Source of the DNA: Bacteroidaceae bacterium
Lineage (GTDB): Bacteria > Bacteroidota > Bacteroidia > Bacteroidales > Bacteroidaceae
Assembly: GCA_900770655.1 (NCBI GenBank)
Contig: CAAGLA010000042.1
Coordinates: forward strand, 1-16,806
Reading direction: 5' to 3'
DNA length: 16,806 bases
The notes below the pieces were generated by a model. That model saw only the letters and a list, made by a program, of their open reading frames with translations, was not told the origin of the DNA and searched no databases. Positions 6,180-14,678 of this stretch are shown piece after piece. How positions within the stretch are numbered: the stretch's first letter is position 1; every line of letters starts with the position of its first letter. The position numbers were made by a program, and so were the translations under genes.

Positions 6180-8624
6180 TTAGCTTCTCTTTTTTCTCTT
6201 CTTTTCTGTAACTCCGTAAGTGTAGTTGCCGTAATGGTAACCGTAACGGTAACCGTAACGGTAACCGTATCGACTGCCTTTTGTGTCTACTCCGTTCAGT
6301 ATTATAGACATATTCTTTAACTTGCCGGTGTTGTATATGTTGTCAATATCGCCAAGCATTGAGCGTTCGAGCAAGCCGGCACGTATGAGGAAGAAACTGT
6401 GGGTAGCCTGTTTCTCTATAATATGTGTGTCGGCGACAATATCAACAGGCGGGCAGTCAATCATAATATAGTCGTATCTCTCTTTTGCAAACTCGAGTAG
6501 TTTTACAAAACGTTCCGACTCGAGAAGTTCTGTGGGGTTGGGCGGGGTTGTGCCCACCGGTATAAGGTGAAGATTCTCGTATTTGCTGTCTTTAATAATG
6601 ATATCCTCTATTTCAAACTCTTCTTTGGCAAGGTAATCGCTCAGACCTTTTTCGGGAGAGTCTACGTGCTCCGAAAGTGATGCACGGCGCAGGTCACCGT
6701 CAATCAGCAGCACCTTGTTCTCTTTTATTGCAAGGCTTATAGCAGTGTTTAGAATACAGAATGTCTTGCCGCTGCCGGGGTTGAACGATGTATATATGCA
6801 TACTCTCTTTTCGGCGCTTCGGGTCATAAATTCAATATTCGTTCTCAAGACACGGAATGCCTCGTTTATTACGTTTCTGTTGTCGGGCTCTACTACTGTA
6901 ATGAGCTTGTCGTCCTTTCTGCTCTTTTTTCTTTTGGTCTTTTCCCTTCTATCCTTTTTGGAAGTGTAGAACAGGGGAATTTCTCCGGCAATAGGTATAT
7001 TCAACATTTCGAGGTCTTTTCTTCCTCTGACTTTGCTGTTTGTAACCTCTTTTATTACCAGCAACACAGCAGGCAATAATAGACCTATGGCAAAAGCATA
7101 CAAGAATGTTCTGCCTTTAAGAGGAGCGGTGGGCTCCAAACTGCCGGTAGGTGGTGTGATTATTCGGGTCTTGTATGCCGAAAAGGCCTGTGACAGCTGG
7201 TTCTCCTCTTGTTTCTGTAACAGGAACAGGAAAATCTTCTCCTTTATCCCTTGTTCTCTCTCTGCACTGGAAAGGAATGTGCTCTGTTCCGGGCTCTTTG
7301 CTATTTCGCTTTGGATGTTTCTCTCTTCACGGTTAAGAGAAGTCAGTTGTGCCCTCAATCCTCTGATGTGTGTCTCCATAGATGATATGATGGTTACACG
7401 CATAGAAGACAATGCCAAATCTTGGTCCTTTACCGAAGGGTTGTCCTCGCTGCTTCTGCTTGCAAGGTTGTTGCGGTTTATCATAGTGGCATTGTACGAC
7501 GAAATCTGTGCATTGATGTTCGAGTTGTTAATGCCGGAGTTTATAGGCAGGAGTGTGTTCTCTCTTGCTCTGTCTTTTATGTTCCTTAAGAAGAATTCGG
7601 CCTGCTCAAGCTCGTTTATGACAGCGGCTTTCTTTCGTGCGACCTCTCTCTCCATTGAGATGTTCATATCCGATTGCGACGTTATGTCGGGCAAAAGATT
7701 GTCGCTTTTGAACGAGGAGATATTGTTGTCTATGCTGTCGAGTTCGTTGCTTATAAATTCCAAGCGGCTTTCTATAAACAGTCTTGTACCGTTGGCCTCT
7801 TTATTCTTGTCGGCAACCCAGTTTTCGTTGTACACCTGAATGAGAGTTGCCAGTATGTCGTCGGCACGTTCTATTGAGTAGTCGTTTATGGATATTGTTA
7901 TAATGTCGCTTTTTTCGTCGAGCAGGTTGAACGAAAGCCTGCTTGCATATTTGGCCGCGGCATTCTGCAGTCCAATGTGGTTTGCAGTAATTGTTGTTTT
8001 CTTGTCGAAGCGGCAACGGGTGTTGAACTCTAGAATAATGTCTCCTAGCTGTGTGTTAACAAGAGTAATGGTGTCGTTGCCGAAACTGCCGGTTACTTCG
8101 GTAGGCCCTTCGGTATCGCCGCCTATGAAATTGTATAGCCTGAAACTCTTGTCGGGGGCAATATCTATGTTGAATGATGCTTGCCCGTCAATGTCGAAGT
8201 TGCACAAATTTGCTTTTACCGGAAGATTATCGCCATAAAGAGGCTGTGGGAAGAATGTCCCTTCTGTGGAGTATTCTATGTTAAGCCCTAGCCTTCGTGC
8301 AGTTTCGGTGGTTGTTTCCGCAGCTCTGAATGTGTATATCTCGTTGTGTGCATTTGTCGTAACGTGCCCTACACCCATACTTGCGAAACTCTCCATTTGT
8401 TCGCTGATGCTGGTTCCTCCATTTTCTTTGGATTTGATAAGCACTTCGGTATGCCTTGTATATACCGGTGGGGTGGTGAGATTTTTATATATGGCGTGGC
8501 TTGTCGTAATGACAAGGGCTATAGCGAACCAGTGCCATTTGGAAAGGCACAAGAAGATTATTTCGTTCAGGCTGTAGTTGCGTGTTGTAATGTCGGGCTT
8601 GCTGTTTTTCTGTGAAATAGCCAT
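6180..8624 (-). CDS. Wzc-like polysaccharide co-polymerase and BY-type tyrosine kinase
   Basis: This 814-residue inner-membrane protein joins a Wzz chain-length domain to a bacterial tyrosine kinase. TM1 is at about 31-47 and TM2 at about 506-524. The periplasmic part between them includes a coiled-coil-prone stretch (280-350, 410-445) and a GNVR-type segment (450-480). A lysine-rich linker (553-573) leads to the kinase: Walker A SFNPGSGKT at 613-621, Walker A' VLLIDGDLRR at 638-647 and Walker B YIMIDCPP at 719-726. The C-terminus carries nine tyrosines between 786 and 803, the expected autophosphorylation cluster, then a basic tail. The family controls export and length of capsule or exopolysaccharide through cycles of autophosphorylation. 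No Wza-type exporter, Wzx/Wzy or glycosyltransferase gene is within view; the only partner is the nucleotidyltransferase gene downstream. Confidence 0.93.
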   Translation of the reverse strand: MAISQKNSKPDITTRNYSLNEIIFLCLSKWHWFAIALVITTSHAIYKNLTTPPVYTRHTEVLIKSKENGGTSISEQMESFASMGVGHVTTNAHNEIYTFRAAETTTETARRLGLNIEYSTEGTFFPQPLYGDNLPVKANLCNFDIDGQASFNIDIAPDKSFRLYNFIGGDTEGPTEVTGSFGNDTITLVNTQLGDIILEFNTRCRFDKKTTITANHIGLQNAAAKYASRLSFNLLDEKSDIITISINDYSIERADDILATLIQVYNENWVADKNKEANGTRLFIESRLEFISNELDSIDNNISSFKSDNLLPDITSQSDMNISMEREVARKKAAVINELEQAEFFLRNIKDRARENTLLPINSGINNSNINAQISSYNATMINRNNLASRSSEDNPSVKDQDLALSSMRVTIISSMETHIRGLRAQLTSLNREERNIQSEIAKSPEQSTFLSSAEREQGIKEKIFLFLLQKQEENQLSQAFSAYKTRIITPPTGSLEPTAPLKGRTFLYAFAIGLLLPAVLLVIKEVTNSKVRGRKDLEMLNIPIAGEIPLFYTSKKDRREKTKRKKSRKDDKLITVVEPDNRNVINEAFRVLRTNIEFMTRSAEKRVCIYTSFNPGSGKTFCILNTAISLAIKENKVLLIDGDLRRASLSEHVDSPEKGLSDYLAKEEFEIEDIIIKDSKYENLHLIPVGTTPPNPTELLESERFVKLLEFAKERYDYIMIDCPPVDIVADTHIIEKQATHSFFLIRAGLLERSMLGDIDNIYNTGKLKNMSIILNGVDTKGSRYGYRYGYRYGYHYGNYTYGVTEKKRKKRS
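6236..6270. repeat. 12-bp tandem repeat encoding the tyrosine cluster
   Basis: GGTAACCGTAAC occurs twice in direct succession (6236-6247, 6248-6259) and a third, nearly complete copy follows (6260-6270). On the coding strand each unit gives Tyr-Gly-Tyr-Arg. A gain or loss of one unit would add or remove two tyrosines without changing the frame. Confidence 0.85.
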
Positions 8625-8662
8625 TTCAATGTTTTATTTAAAGTATATATTATATATATTCT

Positions 8663-8671
8663 GCAAAATTA
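8663..8671 (-). promoter_or_regulatory. -7 element for the kinase/nucleotidyltransferase operon
   Basis: TAATTTTGC on the minus strand matches TAnnTTTG and lies 39 bases before the ATG at 8624, predicting a leader of about 30 bases. No good TTTG is seen at -33. Confidence 0.55.
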
Positions 8672-9055
8672 CATATTTAAATCTATTTTGCCATTGTTTT
8701 GGCGAAATAATTGTCTTTTATAATATATGTTCAACTAACTCTTTCTCTCTGTCCTGCTCTTTGTTTCTGCCGTTGTTCGTCTGCCTTGTAAAAGATTGTT
8801 ACCGCTTTGATGTTCTTTGTAGAATCTCTGTTTGTAAATGTCTGTATGTCCTGTTTCCCGGTTATGCTATCCGTCTCTTTATTCTTTGTCTCCATTCCTT
8901 CCTCTTTATCCTTAAAACTCTATGATAAAGAGCTTTTAGAAGTCCCTAATCCGCTTTTTATCCTTTTGTCGGGCGGTTTTTTGTTGAAAAAATGAATTTT
9001 TTTGTGTTTTTGGGCAAAAAAAACTCTAAAAATGTCTTGTTATTGTGATTTTTGT
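8672..9055. other. Intergenic region with pyrimidine-rich plus strand
   Basis: This stretch between the divergent kinase operon and the histone-like gene is strongly enriched in C and T on the plus strand from about 8738 to 8915, and becomes A/T-homopolymer-rich after 8990. The only coding candidate is a short minus-strand frame at 8731-8895. I see no RNA gene or clear repeat. Confidence 0.5.
8731..8895 (-). CDS. Candidate small ORF, doubtful
   Basis: A 54-residue frame begins with METKNKETDS and is rich in Lys, Arg, Gln, Glu and Thr. An AGGAAGGA purine run directly touches the ATG, too close to act as a normal ribosome site. It lies upstream of the kinase operon on the same strand, with a -7 element between them. 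The composition may simply reflect the purine-rich strand. No family is recognised. Confidence 0.15.
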   Translation of the reverse strand: METKNKETDSITGKQDIQTFTNRDSTKNIKAVTIFYKADEQRQKQRAGQRERVS

Positions 9056-9063
9056 TATCTTTG
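9056..9063 (+). promoter_or_regulatory. -7 element for the histone H1-like gene
   Basis: TATCTTTG matches TAnnTTTG and is the same octamer as in the SRP RNA promoter. The nearest TTG (9037-9039) is only 16 bases upstream, so the -33 is poor. The predicted leader is about 25 bases and contains TTAACC at 9071-9076. Confidence 0.6.
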
Positions 9064-9093
9064 TGCATCGTTAACCTAATAACATTGAATATT

Positions 9094-9270
9094 ATGAAAG
9101 AACTTATTGAGAAAATCCAAGAGACTTATGCTGCATTTGCAGCTGATGCAACAGCTCAGGCTGAAAAGGGTAACAAGGCTGCAGGTACACGCGCACGTAA
9201 GGCTTCTTTGGAGCTTGAGAAAGCTATGAAGGCTTTCCGTAAGGCTTCTCTCGAGGCTGCTAAGAACTGA
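9094..9270 (+). CDS. Histone H1-like small basic protein
   Basis: This 58-residue protein starts MKELIEKIQE and is made almost only of Ala, Lys, Glu and Arg. A mildly acidic helical first half is followed by a basic RARKAS-(x)10-FRKAS second half with two near-identical RKAS motifs (35-38 and 49-52), which could be DNA-binding or modification sites. It resembles the short histone H1/Hc1-like proteins annotated throughout Bacteroides, thought to bind nucleic acid. I chose the ATG at 9094 over an earlier in-frame ATG at 9052 because 9052 lies upstream of the promoter's -7 box. The gene has its own -7 element and terminator, so it is monocistronic and probably abundant. Confidence 0.85.
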   Translation: MKELIEKIQETYAAFAADATAQAEKGNKAAGTRARKASLELEKAMKAFRKASLEAAKN

Positions 9271-9290
9271 TTTGTTCTTGCCTTTGGAAA

Positions 9291-9327
9291 AATAAGAGCT
9301 GCCGTCAATGGTAGCTTTTATTTTTTT
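9291..9327 (+). terminator. Terminator of the histone H1-like gene
   Basis: A 13-bp stem with two G-U pairs (9291-9303 with 9310-9322, loop GTCAAT) is followed by further Ts. It begins 20 bases after the stop codon. Confidence 0.85.
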
Positions 9328-9687
9328 ATGTATTCAAAGCATCTGTTTAAATCCCTCTCAATTACATTATTCGGGAGTTTTGCAGGCTTTTTATGCTCTG
9401 TTTTTAAGAATGTTTTTTCTTCTCCCAGCCTCTCTTTGCATAATGCCTGTTTTGGTGTGCTTGTAAAGTATAATTACCAAAGTGCATCTCTTTTGTGCGT
9501 TTACTTCTGCTCGCTAACCGTACATACACCTCTTTATTTGTTTCGGCGAGGCTGTTTTTCTTGCATAATGTTGCCTGCAAAGTTTCGTTTCTTCAGTTTT
9601 TTATATTAATTTTACAAAGTTTTAAAGCGCATCGGAGATGCGTGCGATTATTGTGTAACATTTTTTATAATTAACTATAATTTCACT
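9328..9687 (+). other. Leader and promoter region of the beta-galactosidase operon
   Basis: The stretch holds no convincing gene. A weak -7 candidate TAATTTTAC lies at 9607-9615, one base off TAnnTTTG, with TTTC at about the right -33 distance. It is followed by a 7-bp hairpin (9627-9633 with 9637-9643, loop GGA, one G-T pair) that would sit at the 5' end of the message. TTAACT at 9671-9676 lies 11 bases before the start codon. Sugar-responsive control would be expected for this gene, but I recognise no operator. Confidence 0.35.
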
Positions 9688-12600
9688 ATGAAGAAAAGAT
9701 TTGTTTCAGCAATGGCGATGGCATTTGCAATGTCTTCGCTATGTGTGGGGCAGAACCTCGAAGGCTTTGCCTATGGCAATGTCGACGCACCGCGCGGCTA
9801 TGGCTATGTGCAGGGGCAGGAAGCAGGCCTTGTAGAGTGGGAATCTCCCCAAGAATTGGCTCTTAACAAAGAGCAACCCCGAGCTTGGTTCTTTACATTC
9901 GGTTCTGTAGAGAATGCGCGTAAGGTACTTCCGGAAAACAGTGAGTACTATCTTTCTCTCGACGGAACTTGGAAATTTAACTGGGTAGGTAACCCTTGGG
10001 AACGTCCTGTAAACTTTTTTGAGCCATCTTTCGATGTTTCGGCTTGGGATAACGTTGAAGTTCCTATGAACTGGAATGTGTACGGCTTGCAACCCGACGG
10101 CTCACAGAAGTATGGTACACCGGTATATACCAACCAAAGGGTGATATTCCACCATAGGGTGGCTGTCGGTGACTGGAAAGGCGGGGTTATGCGCGAGCCT
10201 TCTCCTGAATGGACAACATACATCAATAGAAACGAAGTGGGTTCTTACCGTCGTACTTTCACCGTTCCTCAAGAGTGGGAGGGTCGTGAGGTCTATTTGA
10301 ACTTCGATGGTGTAGACTCTTTCTTCTATCTATGGATAAACGGCAAGTATGTGGGTTTCTCTAAGAATTCGCGTAATCTTGCTGCGTTCAATATCACAGA
10401 TTATCTTGTCGAAGGCGAGAATGTTGTAGCTGTCGAGGTTTACCGCAATAGCGACGGTTCGTTCCTCGAAGCACAGGATATGTTCCGCTTGCCCGGTATC
10501 TTCCGCACTGTATCTTTGACATCGGTCAACCCGCTCGAATTGCGTGACATTCGTGTACGCACCGACCTCGACGAGGAGTACAAGGACGCTGTTGCCAATA
10601 TTGAAGTGGACATACGCAACCTCACCGGCAAAAAGGCAAAGAAATATCAGGTTCGGGTTCAGCTATACAAGAACGCTTTGTACAGCGACGAGAACGAAAT
10701 TGTTGAGGGTGCAACAGCTACGGCCGCTTTAGGCGATTTGCTTTCAGGCGATACTAAAACATTGCAAATAGCTCTCCCGGTAGAAAACCCTGCCAAGTGG
10801 AGTGCCGAAGAACCTAACCGCTACACGCTTGTAGTGAGCCTTCTCGACAAGAAAGGCCGTGTGGTAGAAGTTGCATCTACCTATATGGGCTTCCGCGAGG
10901 TTGAGATTCGCGAAACTCCGGCTTCTGAAGACGAGTTCGGCTTGGCCGGCCGTTACTACTATCTCAATGGCAAACCCATTAAGATGAAGGGTGTGAACCG
11001 TCACGAAAACAATATTGAAAGAGGCCACGCCGTAACACGTGAGCAGATGTACAACGAGGTGATGCTTATGCTGCAGGGCAACATCAACCACGTGCGTAAC
11101 TCTCACTATCCCGATGCTCCATACTGGTACTACCTGTGCGACAAGTACGGTATCTACCTCGAAGATGAAGCAAACATCGAGAGCCACGAATACTATTATG
11201 AAGAAGAATCGCTTTCCCACGTTCCGGAATTCCTCGATGCTCACGTGGCACGCGTAATGGAAATGGCACACGCAACAATAAACAGCCCGTCGGTTTGTAT
11301 ATGGTCATTAGGTAACGAGGCCGGTCCCGGTGAAAATTTTGTTCAGGCATACAATACCCTGAAGGCATTCGACGCTTCGCGCCCTGTGCAATATGAGCGC
11401 AACAACAGCATCGTAGATATGGGCTCGAACCAGTATCCCTCAATAGCATACACACGTCAGGATGTTCAGGGACAGAACCCGTATACAAAGTATCCTTTCC
11501 ACATTTCGGAGTATGCTCACTCAATGGGTAATGCCGGCGGTAACCTTGTCGACTATTGGGAAGCTATAGAAAGCACAAACTTCTATGTAGGCGGTGCTAT
11601 TTGGGACTGGACCGACCAAGCCTTCCTGCACTACGACTCAATTGGAAAGTCGAACTATTATGCCTACGGTGGTGATTTCGGTGACCGTCCTACAGACTTT
11701 ACATTCTGTATGAATGGCGTTATGTTCCCCGACCATACACCGAAACCCGAATATTACGAAGTAAAGAAGGTTTACCAGAATGTTGGTGTCAAGCTTCTCG
11801 ATAATGGCGAAATTGAGATATTCAACAAACGTTACTTCAATAATCTGAACGATTTGGAAATAAAGGTATCTCTTTGGGAGAACGGTAGTCAGGTCGATTC
11901 TTATTTTATTCCCGGTGTTGAAATTGCTCCGCGTACAGCCAAGAACTTCAGACTGCACTTCAATGCAGCCAACTTCGATGCCGGCAAGGAGTACTTCGTC
12001 AAGGTTCAGTTCCTGTTGAAGAACGATATGCCGTGGGCCGCTAAGGGATATGTTCAAATGGAGGAGCAGCTCTTGGTTCAAGAGGCTGTAAAGAATATCT
12101 TTATTGCCAGTGCTGCGCAGAACGGCGTTAAGGTAAATATGCGTCGCGACAATGCTGCCGGCCATACAACATTGACAGGCGGTGAGAATCCTTTTACAAT
12201 AGTATTTGACAACAATAGCGGAATGCCATACAGCATAGACTACAACGGTACTGTAATTCTCAAAGGCGGCAGCTCTGTGAAGATGAGTGCTTTCCGTGCT
12301 CCTGTCGACAACGATACTTGGTTCCGCGACCGCTGGTTTGCTCTTGGCTTGCATAACCTTAAGGACAGCGTGCTGTCGTTCACAACAAAAAAGAACGACG
12401 ACGGTTCTGTAGTGCTCCAGTATATAGTACGCACTCAGGCCAAGCATCAGGCTCGTTGCAACAGACTGCCGAACAGCAGCTTCGAAGTCGTTGAGTCGGA
12501 ACACGAAATGGCTCCTAACGCATTCCATTTCATATCTAACAGAATATGGACAATCTACCCCGACGGTTCTATTGAACTCAACAGTGTAGTTACCGGTACA

Positions 12601-13740
12601 GAGCAGAGTGCAATTCTCGCCCGTTTGGGAATTGAAATGCAACTGCCTTCTGAGCTCTCTAACTATAACTATTATGGCCGTGGTCCGTGGAACAACTATA
12701 ACGACCGCCGTGCGGCAGCTTTTGTAGAGCAGTACTCAAGCACAGTTGCCGACCAGTTCGTTCCGTTCCCCAAACCACAGGATATGGCCAATCGCGAAGA
12801 TATCCGTTGGGCAGCGCTCACAAATGATGAGGGCAATGGCGTTGTCTTTGTATCTACCGAAGGTCTTTCTACAAGTGTGCTTCCGTGGAACTCAATGGAG
12901 CTGACACTCGCAGGCCACCCGCACCAGTTGCCGGCATCTTCGGGCACTTGGTTGAACATAGACAAGAAGGTTACAGGCCTTGGCGGTGCAAGTTGCGGGC
13001 AGGGTTACGCTCTCGAACACGACTTGGTTAAAGCCGGCGAGAACTCTATGGGCTTCATAATGCGTCCTGTAGTAGCAGGTCAGGACTACACTGAACTTGC
13101 CAACGTCGCTTCTTCGGGTATAGCCCCTGTATTGGTAGCAAGAGATTTGAGAGGCTTTGTAACAATGAACTGCAACAAGGAGGGCTCTGAAATATATTAC
13201 AAGATAGGCAGAGGCCGTGCTGTGAAATATACCGAACCGTTCCGTTTGAGCGAGGGTGGTGAAGTTACTGTATGGGAAAAGTCGGCTCCCGATTTGAAGG
13301 CTACATATACTTTCGAGAGAATAACATCTATTCCCATTGTTGTAACAGCTTCTTCAAGCTCTGAGCCCGGTTCAGGCCCCGACCGGATGCTCGACGGCGA
13401 CCCCTCTACAATATGGCACTCGATGTATTCTGTAACAGTTGCCAACTATCCGCACTGGGCTGAATTCGATGCCAACGAAGAGGTAACAATAAAGGGCTTC
13501 AAATATCTGCCACGCCAGAGCGGAAATAACGGTAACGTTAAGGGTTACAAGCTCGAAGTAAGTACCGACGGTGAGGCGTGGACACTTGTAGCCGAAGGCG
13601 AGTTCCCGTTCACTTCAGACAAACAGACTGTTCTCTTTGCTTCTCCTGTCAAGGCGCGTTATATACGCTTTACAGCTACATCTTCTCAGCTAGGACACGA
13701 CTTCGCTTCGGGTGCCGAGTTTGAATTGATAAAAGAATAA
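9688..13740 (+). CDS. Secreted GH2 beta-galactosidase with C-terminal CBM32
   Basis: This 1350-residue enzyme is predicted to cleave terminal beta-galactosides outside the cytoplasm. Residues 1-22 are a signal peptide. The GH2 jelly-roll sugar-binding domain (about 85-280) contains SDGSFLEAQDMFRLPGIFR, closely matching LacZ. An Ig-like domain spans about 283-402, and the TIM barrel about 405-700. The acid/base is E544 in SLGNEAG and the nucleophile E608 in HISEYAHSMGN; E498 and H500 in DEANIESH correspond to metal ligands of E. coli LacZ. The beta-galactosidase small-chain domain (about 835-1130) has GRGPWNNYNDR. A short domain at 1145-1210 resembles chitobiase-C modules, and 1212-1350 is an F5/8-type C (CBM32) domain. 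The usual Bacteroidetes GH2 is about 1000-1100 residues, so the last two domains are additions that may hold the enzyme to its glycan. It is probably periplasmic or surface-bound. It heads a run of four closely spaced genes. Confidence 0.95.
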   Translation: MKKRFVSAMAMAFAMSSLCVGQNLEGFAYGNVDAPRGYGYVQGQEAGLVEWESPQELALNKEQPRAWFFTFGSVENARKVLPENSEYYLSLDGTWKFNWVGNPWERPVNFFEPSFDVSAWDNVEVPMNWNVYGLQPDGSQKYGTPVYTNQRVIFHHRVAVGDWKGGVMREPSPEWTTYINRNEVGSYRRTFTVPQEWEGREVYLNFDGVDSFFYLWINGKYVGFSKNSRNLAAFNITDYLVEGENVVAVEVYRNSDGSFLEAQDMFRLPGIFRTVSLTSVNPLELRDIRVRTDLDEEYKDAVANIEVDIRNLTGKKAKKYQVRVQLYKNALYSDENEIVEGATATAALGDLLSGDTKTLQIALPVENPAKWSAEEPNRYTLVVSLLDKKGRVVEVASTYMGFREVEIRETPASEDEFGLAGRYYYLNGKPIKMKGVNRHENNIERGHAVTREQMYNEVMLMLQGNINHVRNSHYPDAPYWYYLCDKYGIYLEDEANIESHEYYYEEESLSHVPEFLDAHVARVMEMAHATINSPSVCIWSLGNEAGPGENFVQAYNTLKAFDASRPVQYERNNSIVDMGSNQYPSIAYTRQDVQGQNPYTKYPFHISEYAHSMGNAGGNLVDYWEAIESTNFYVGGAIWDWTDQAFLHYDSIGKSNYYAYGGDFGDRPTDFTFCMNGVMFPDHTPKPEYYEVKKVYQNVGVKLLDNGEIEIFNKRYFNNLNDLEIKVSLWENGSQVDSYFIPGVEIAPRTAKNFRLHFNAANFDAGKEYFVKVQFLLKNDMPWAAKGYVQMEEQLLVQEAVKNIFIASAAQNGVKVNMRRDNAAGHTTLTGGENPFTIVFDNNSGMPYSIDYNGTVILKGGSSVKMSAFRAPVDNDTWFRDRWFALGLHNLKDSVLSFTTKKNDDGSVVLQYIVRTQAKHQARCNRLPNSSFEVVESEHEMAPNAFHFISNRIWTIYPDGSIELNSVVTGTEQSAILARLGIEMQLPSELSNYNYYGRGPWNNYNDRRAAAFVEQYSSTVADQFVPFPKPQDMANREDIRWAALTNDEGNGVVFVSTEGLSTSVLPWNSMELTLAGHPHQLPASSGTWLNIDKKVTGLGGASCGQGYALEHDLVKAGENSMGFIMRPVVAGQDYTELANVASSGIAPVLVARDLRGFVTMNCNKEGSEIYYKIGRGRAVKYTEPFRLSEGGEVTVWEKSAPDLKATYTFERITSIPIVVTASSSSEPGSGPDRMLDGDPSTIWHSMYSVTVANYPHWAEFDANEEVTIKGFKYLPRQSGNNGNVKGYKLEVSTDGEAWTLVAEGEFPFTSDKQTVLFASPVKARYIRFTATSSQLGHDFASGAEFELIKE

Positions 13741-13771
13741 TCATTAATTTTTCAGGTAATTATATACAATT

Positions 13772-14674
13772 ATGGACAACAAAAATTTAAAATTGGCATT
13801 GTGTGTAGGTATTCCTGCTGCAATAATTGCTGCGGTGGTAGTATTATTCCTCTTGAACTCAGGTGGCGGTGGCTCTAAGAGCTATATGGAAGTAGTGCCA
13901 TCATCTTCGGTATTTGCTGTTAAAGGCAATATGGGTGCATTGCTCCAAAAATCTGAGGTTCTTGAAAATGAGACAGTACAGGAACTCTATTCAAAGCTTG
14001 TAGATGAAGCTCCCGAAGAGTTCCAGTCGCTATTGAACGACCTTTATGCCGACCCTAACAGTTCCGGTATAAATGTTAACGAGCCTGTTGTTTTTGCGAT
14101 AACACAGGTTGAACCGTTCAACGGTGTGGTTGTAATCTCTTTGAACGATGCCGATACTTTTAAGGAACTTTTGAATGAGGTTTCTGAAGGTGACGTGGAG
14201 ATTGAGGAAGAAGACGGCGTGAATGTTATTGATATGGGCGGTTTGAATACGGCCGGTGTTGCGTTCGACGATGAAAAACTTGTTATTGCCTTTACAGAGA
14301 TTGATTATAATAATCGCGACAACACTGTAGATGTAATGGCATATTTCCAGCTCGAAAGCGATGAAATGGCCGTAAACGACGATGCATTCGGCGAGTTCTT
14401 CGCTTCTAATGCCGACTTTGTGGCTTTCGGTCAGGCAGCTCCCATTGCTGAGCAGCTTTCAGAAGGCCCCAATGCCCGTCGTATGAGAGACCAAATTGAA
14501 CTACTCGAAACATTGGGCGATGTTACATACTTCAGCTCTTTGAACTTTGGTGACGGTTGCATTGAGTCGGTTCAGAAAATCTATACCGAAGAGGGCAAGA
14601 ACTCTTTGAAGTTCATCTTTGATATTATTTTTGAAAAAGTCGGTGATATTATGAGCTCCGGCTTCCGTTTCTAA
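13772..14674 (+). CDS. Membrane-anchored acidic protein, DUF4836-like
   Basis: This 300-residue protein has a single TM helix at about 8-28, a Gly4 linker and a large extracytoplasmic domain. The start of that domain (YMEVVPSSSVFAVKGNMGALLQKSEV) and a later DPNSSGINVNEPVVFAI segment resemble DUF4836 proteins of Bacteroidetes. Those are usually longer, about 500 residues, and often lipoproteins; this one has a TM anchor, no lipobox, and only about the first half of that length. The domain is acidic, with a DVEIEEEDG stretch near 141-149. Function is unknown. It lies 31 bases after the galactosidase gene and 4 bases before the ABC ATPase gene, so a role as partner or regulator of the transporter is plausible but inferred. 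Confidence 0.75.
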   Translation: MDNKNLKLALCVGIPAAIIAAVVVLFLLNSGGGGSKSYMEVVPSSSVFAVKGNMGALLQKSEVLENETVQELYSKLVDEAPEEFQSLLNDLYADPNSSGINVNEPVVFAITQVEPFNGVVVISLNDADTFKELLNEVSEGDVEIEEEDGVNVIDMGGLNTAGVAFDDEKLVIAFTEIDYNNRDNTVDVMAYFQLESDEMAVNDDAFGEFFASNADFVAFGQAAPIAEQLSEGPNARRMRDQIELLETLGDVTYFSSLNFGDGCIESVQKIYTEEGKNSLKFIFDIIFEKVGDIMSSGFRF

Positions 14675-14678
14675 TTAT

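Noticed and set aside
7033..7839. Open frame of 268 codons on the plus strand
   Set aside because: It is a shadow of the BY-kinase gene, with a Leu/Ser-rich composition from antisense reading and no independent signals.
9328..9609. Open frame of 93 codons between the histone-like and galactosidase genes
   Set aside because: It starts in the T-tract of the histone gene terminator, is Phe/Ser/Cys-rich as in T-rich noncoding DNA, and has no family resemblance.
11638..12642. Long open frame (334 codons) on the strand opposite the beta-galactosidase gene
   Set aside because: It lies wholly inside a strongly conserved GH2 gene, has no promoter or recognisable domain, and its composition follows from the codon use of the sense strand.
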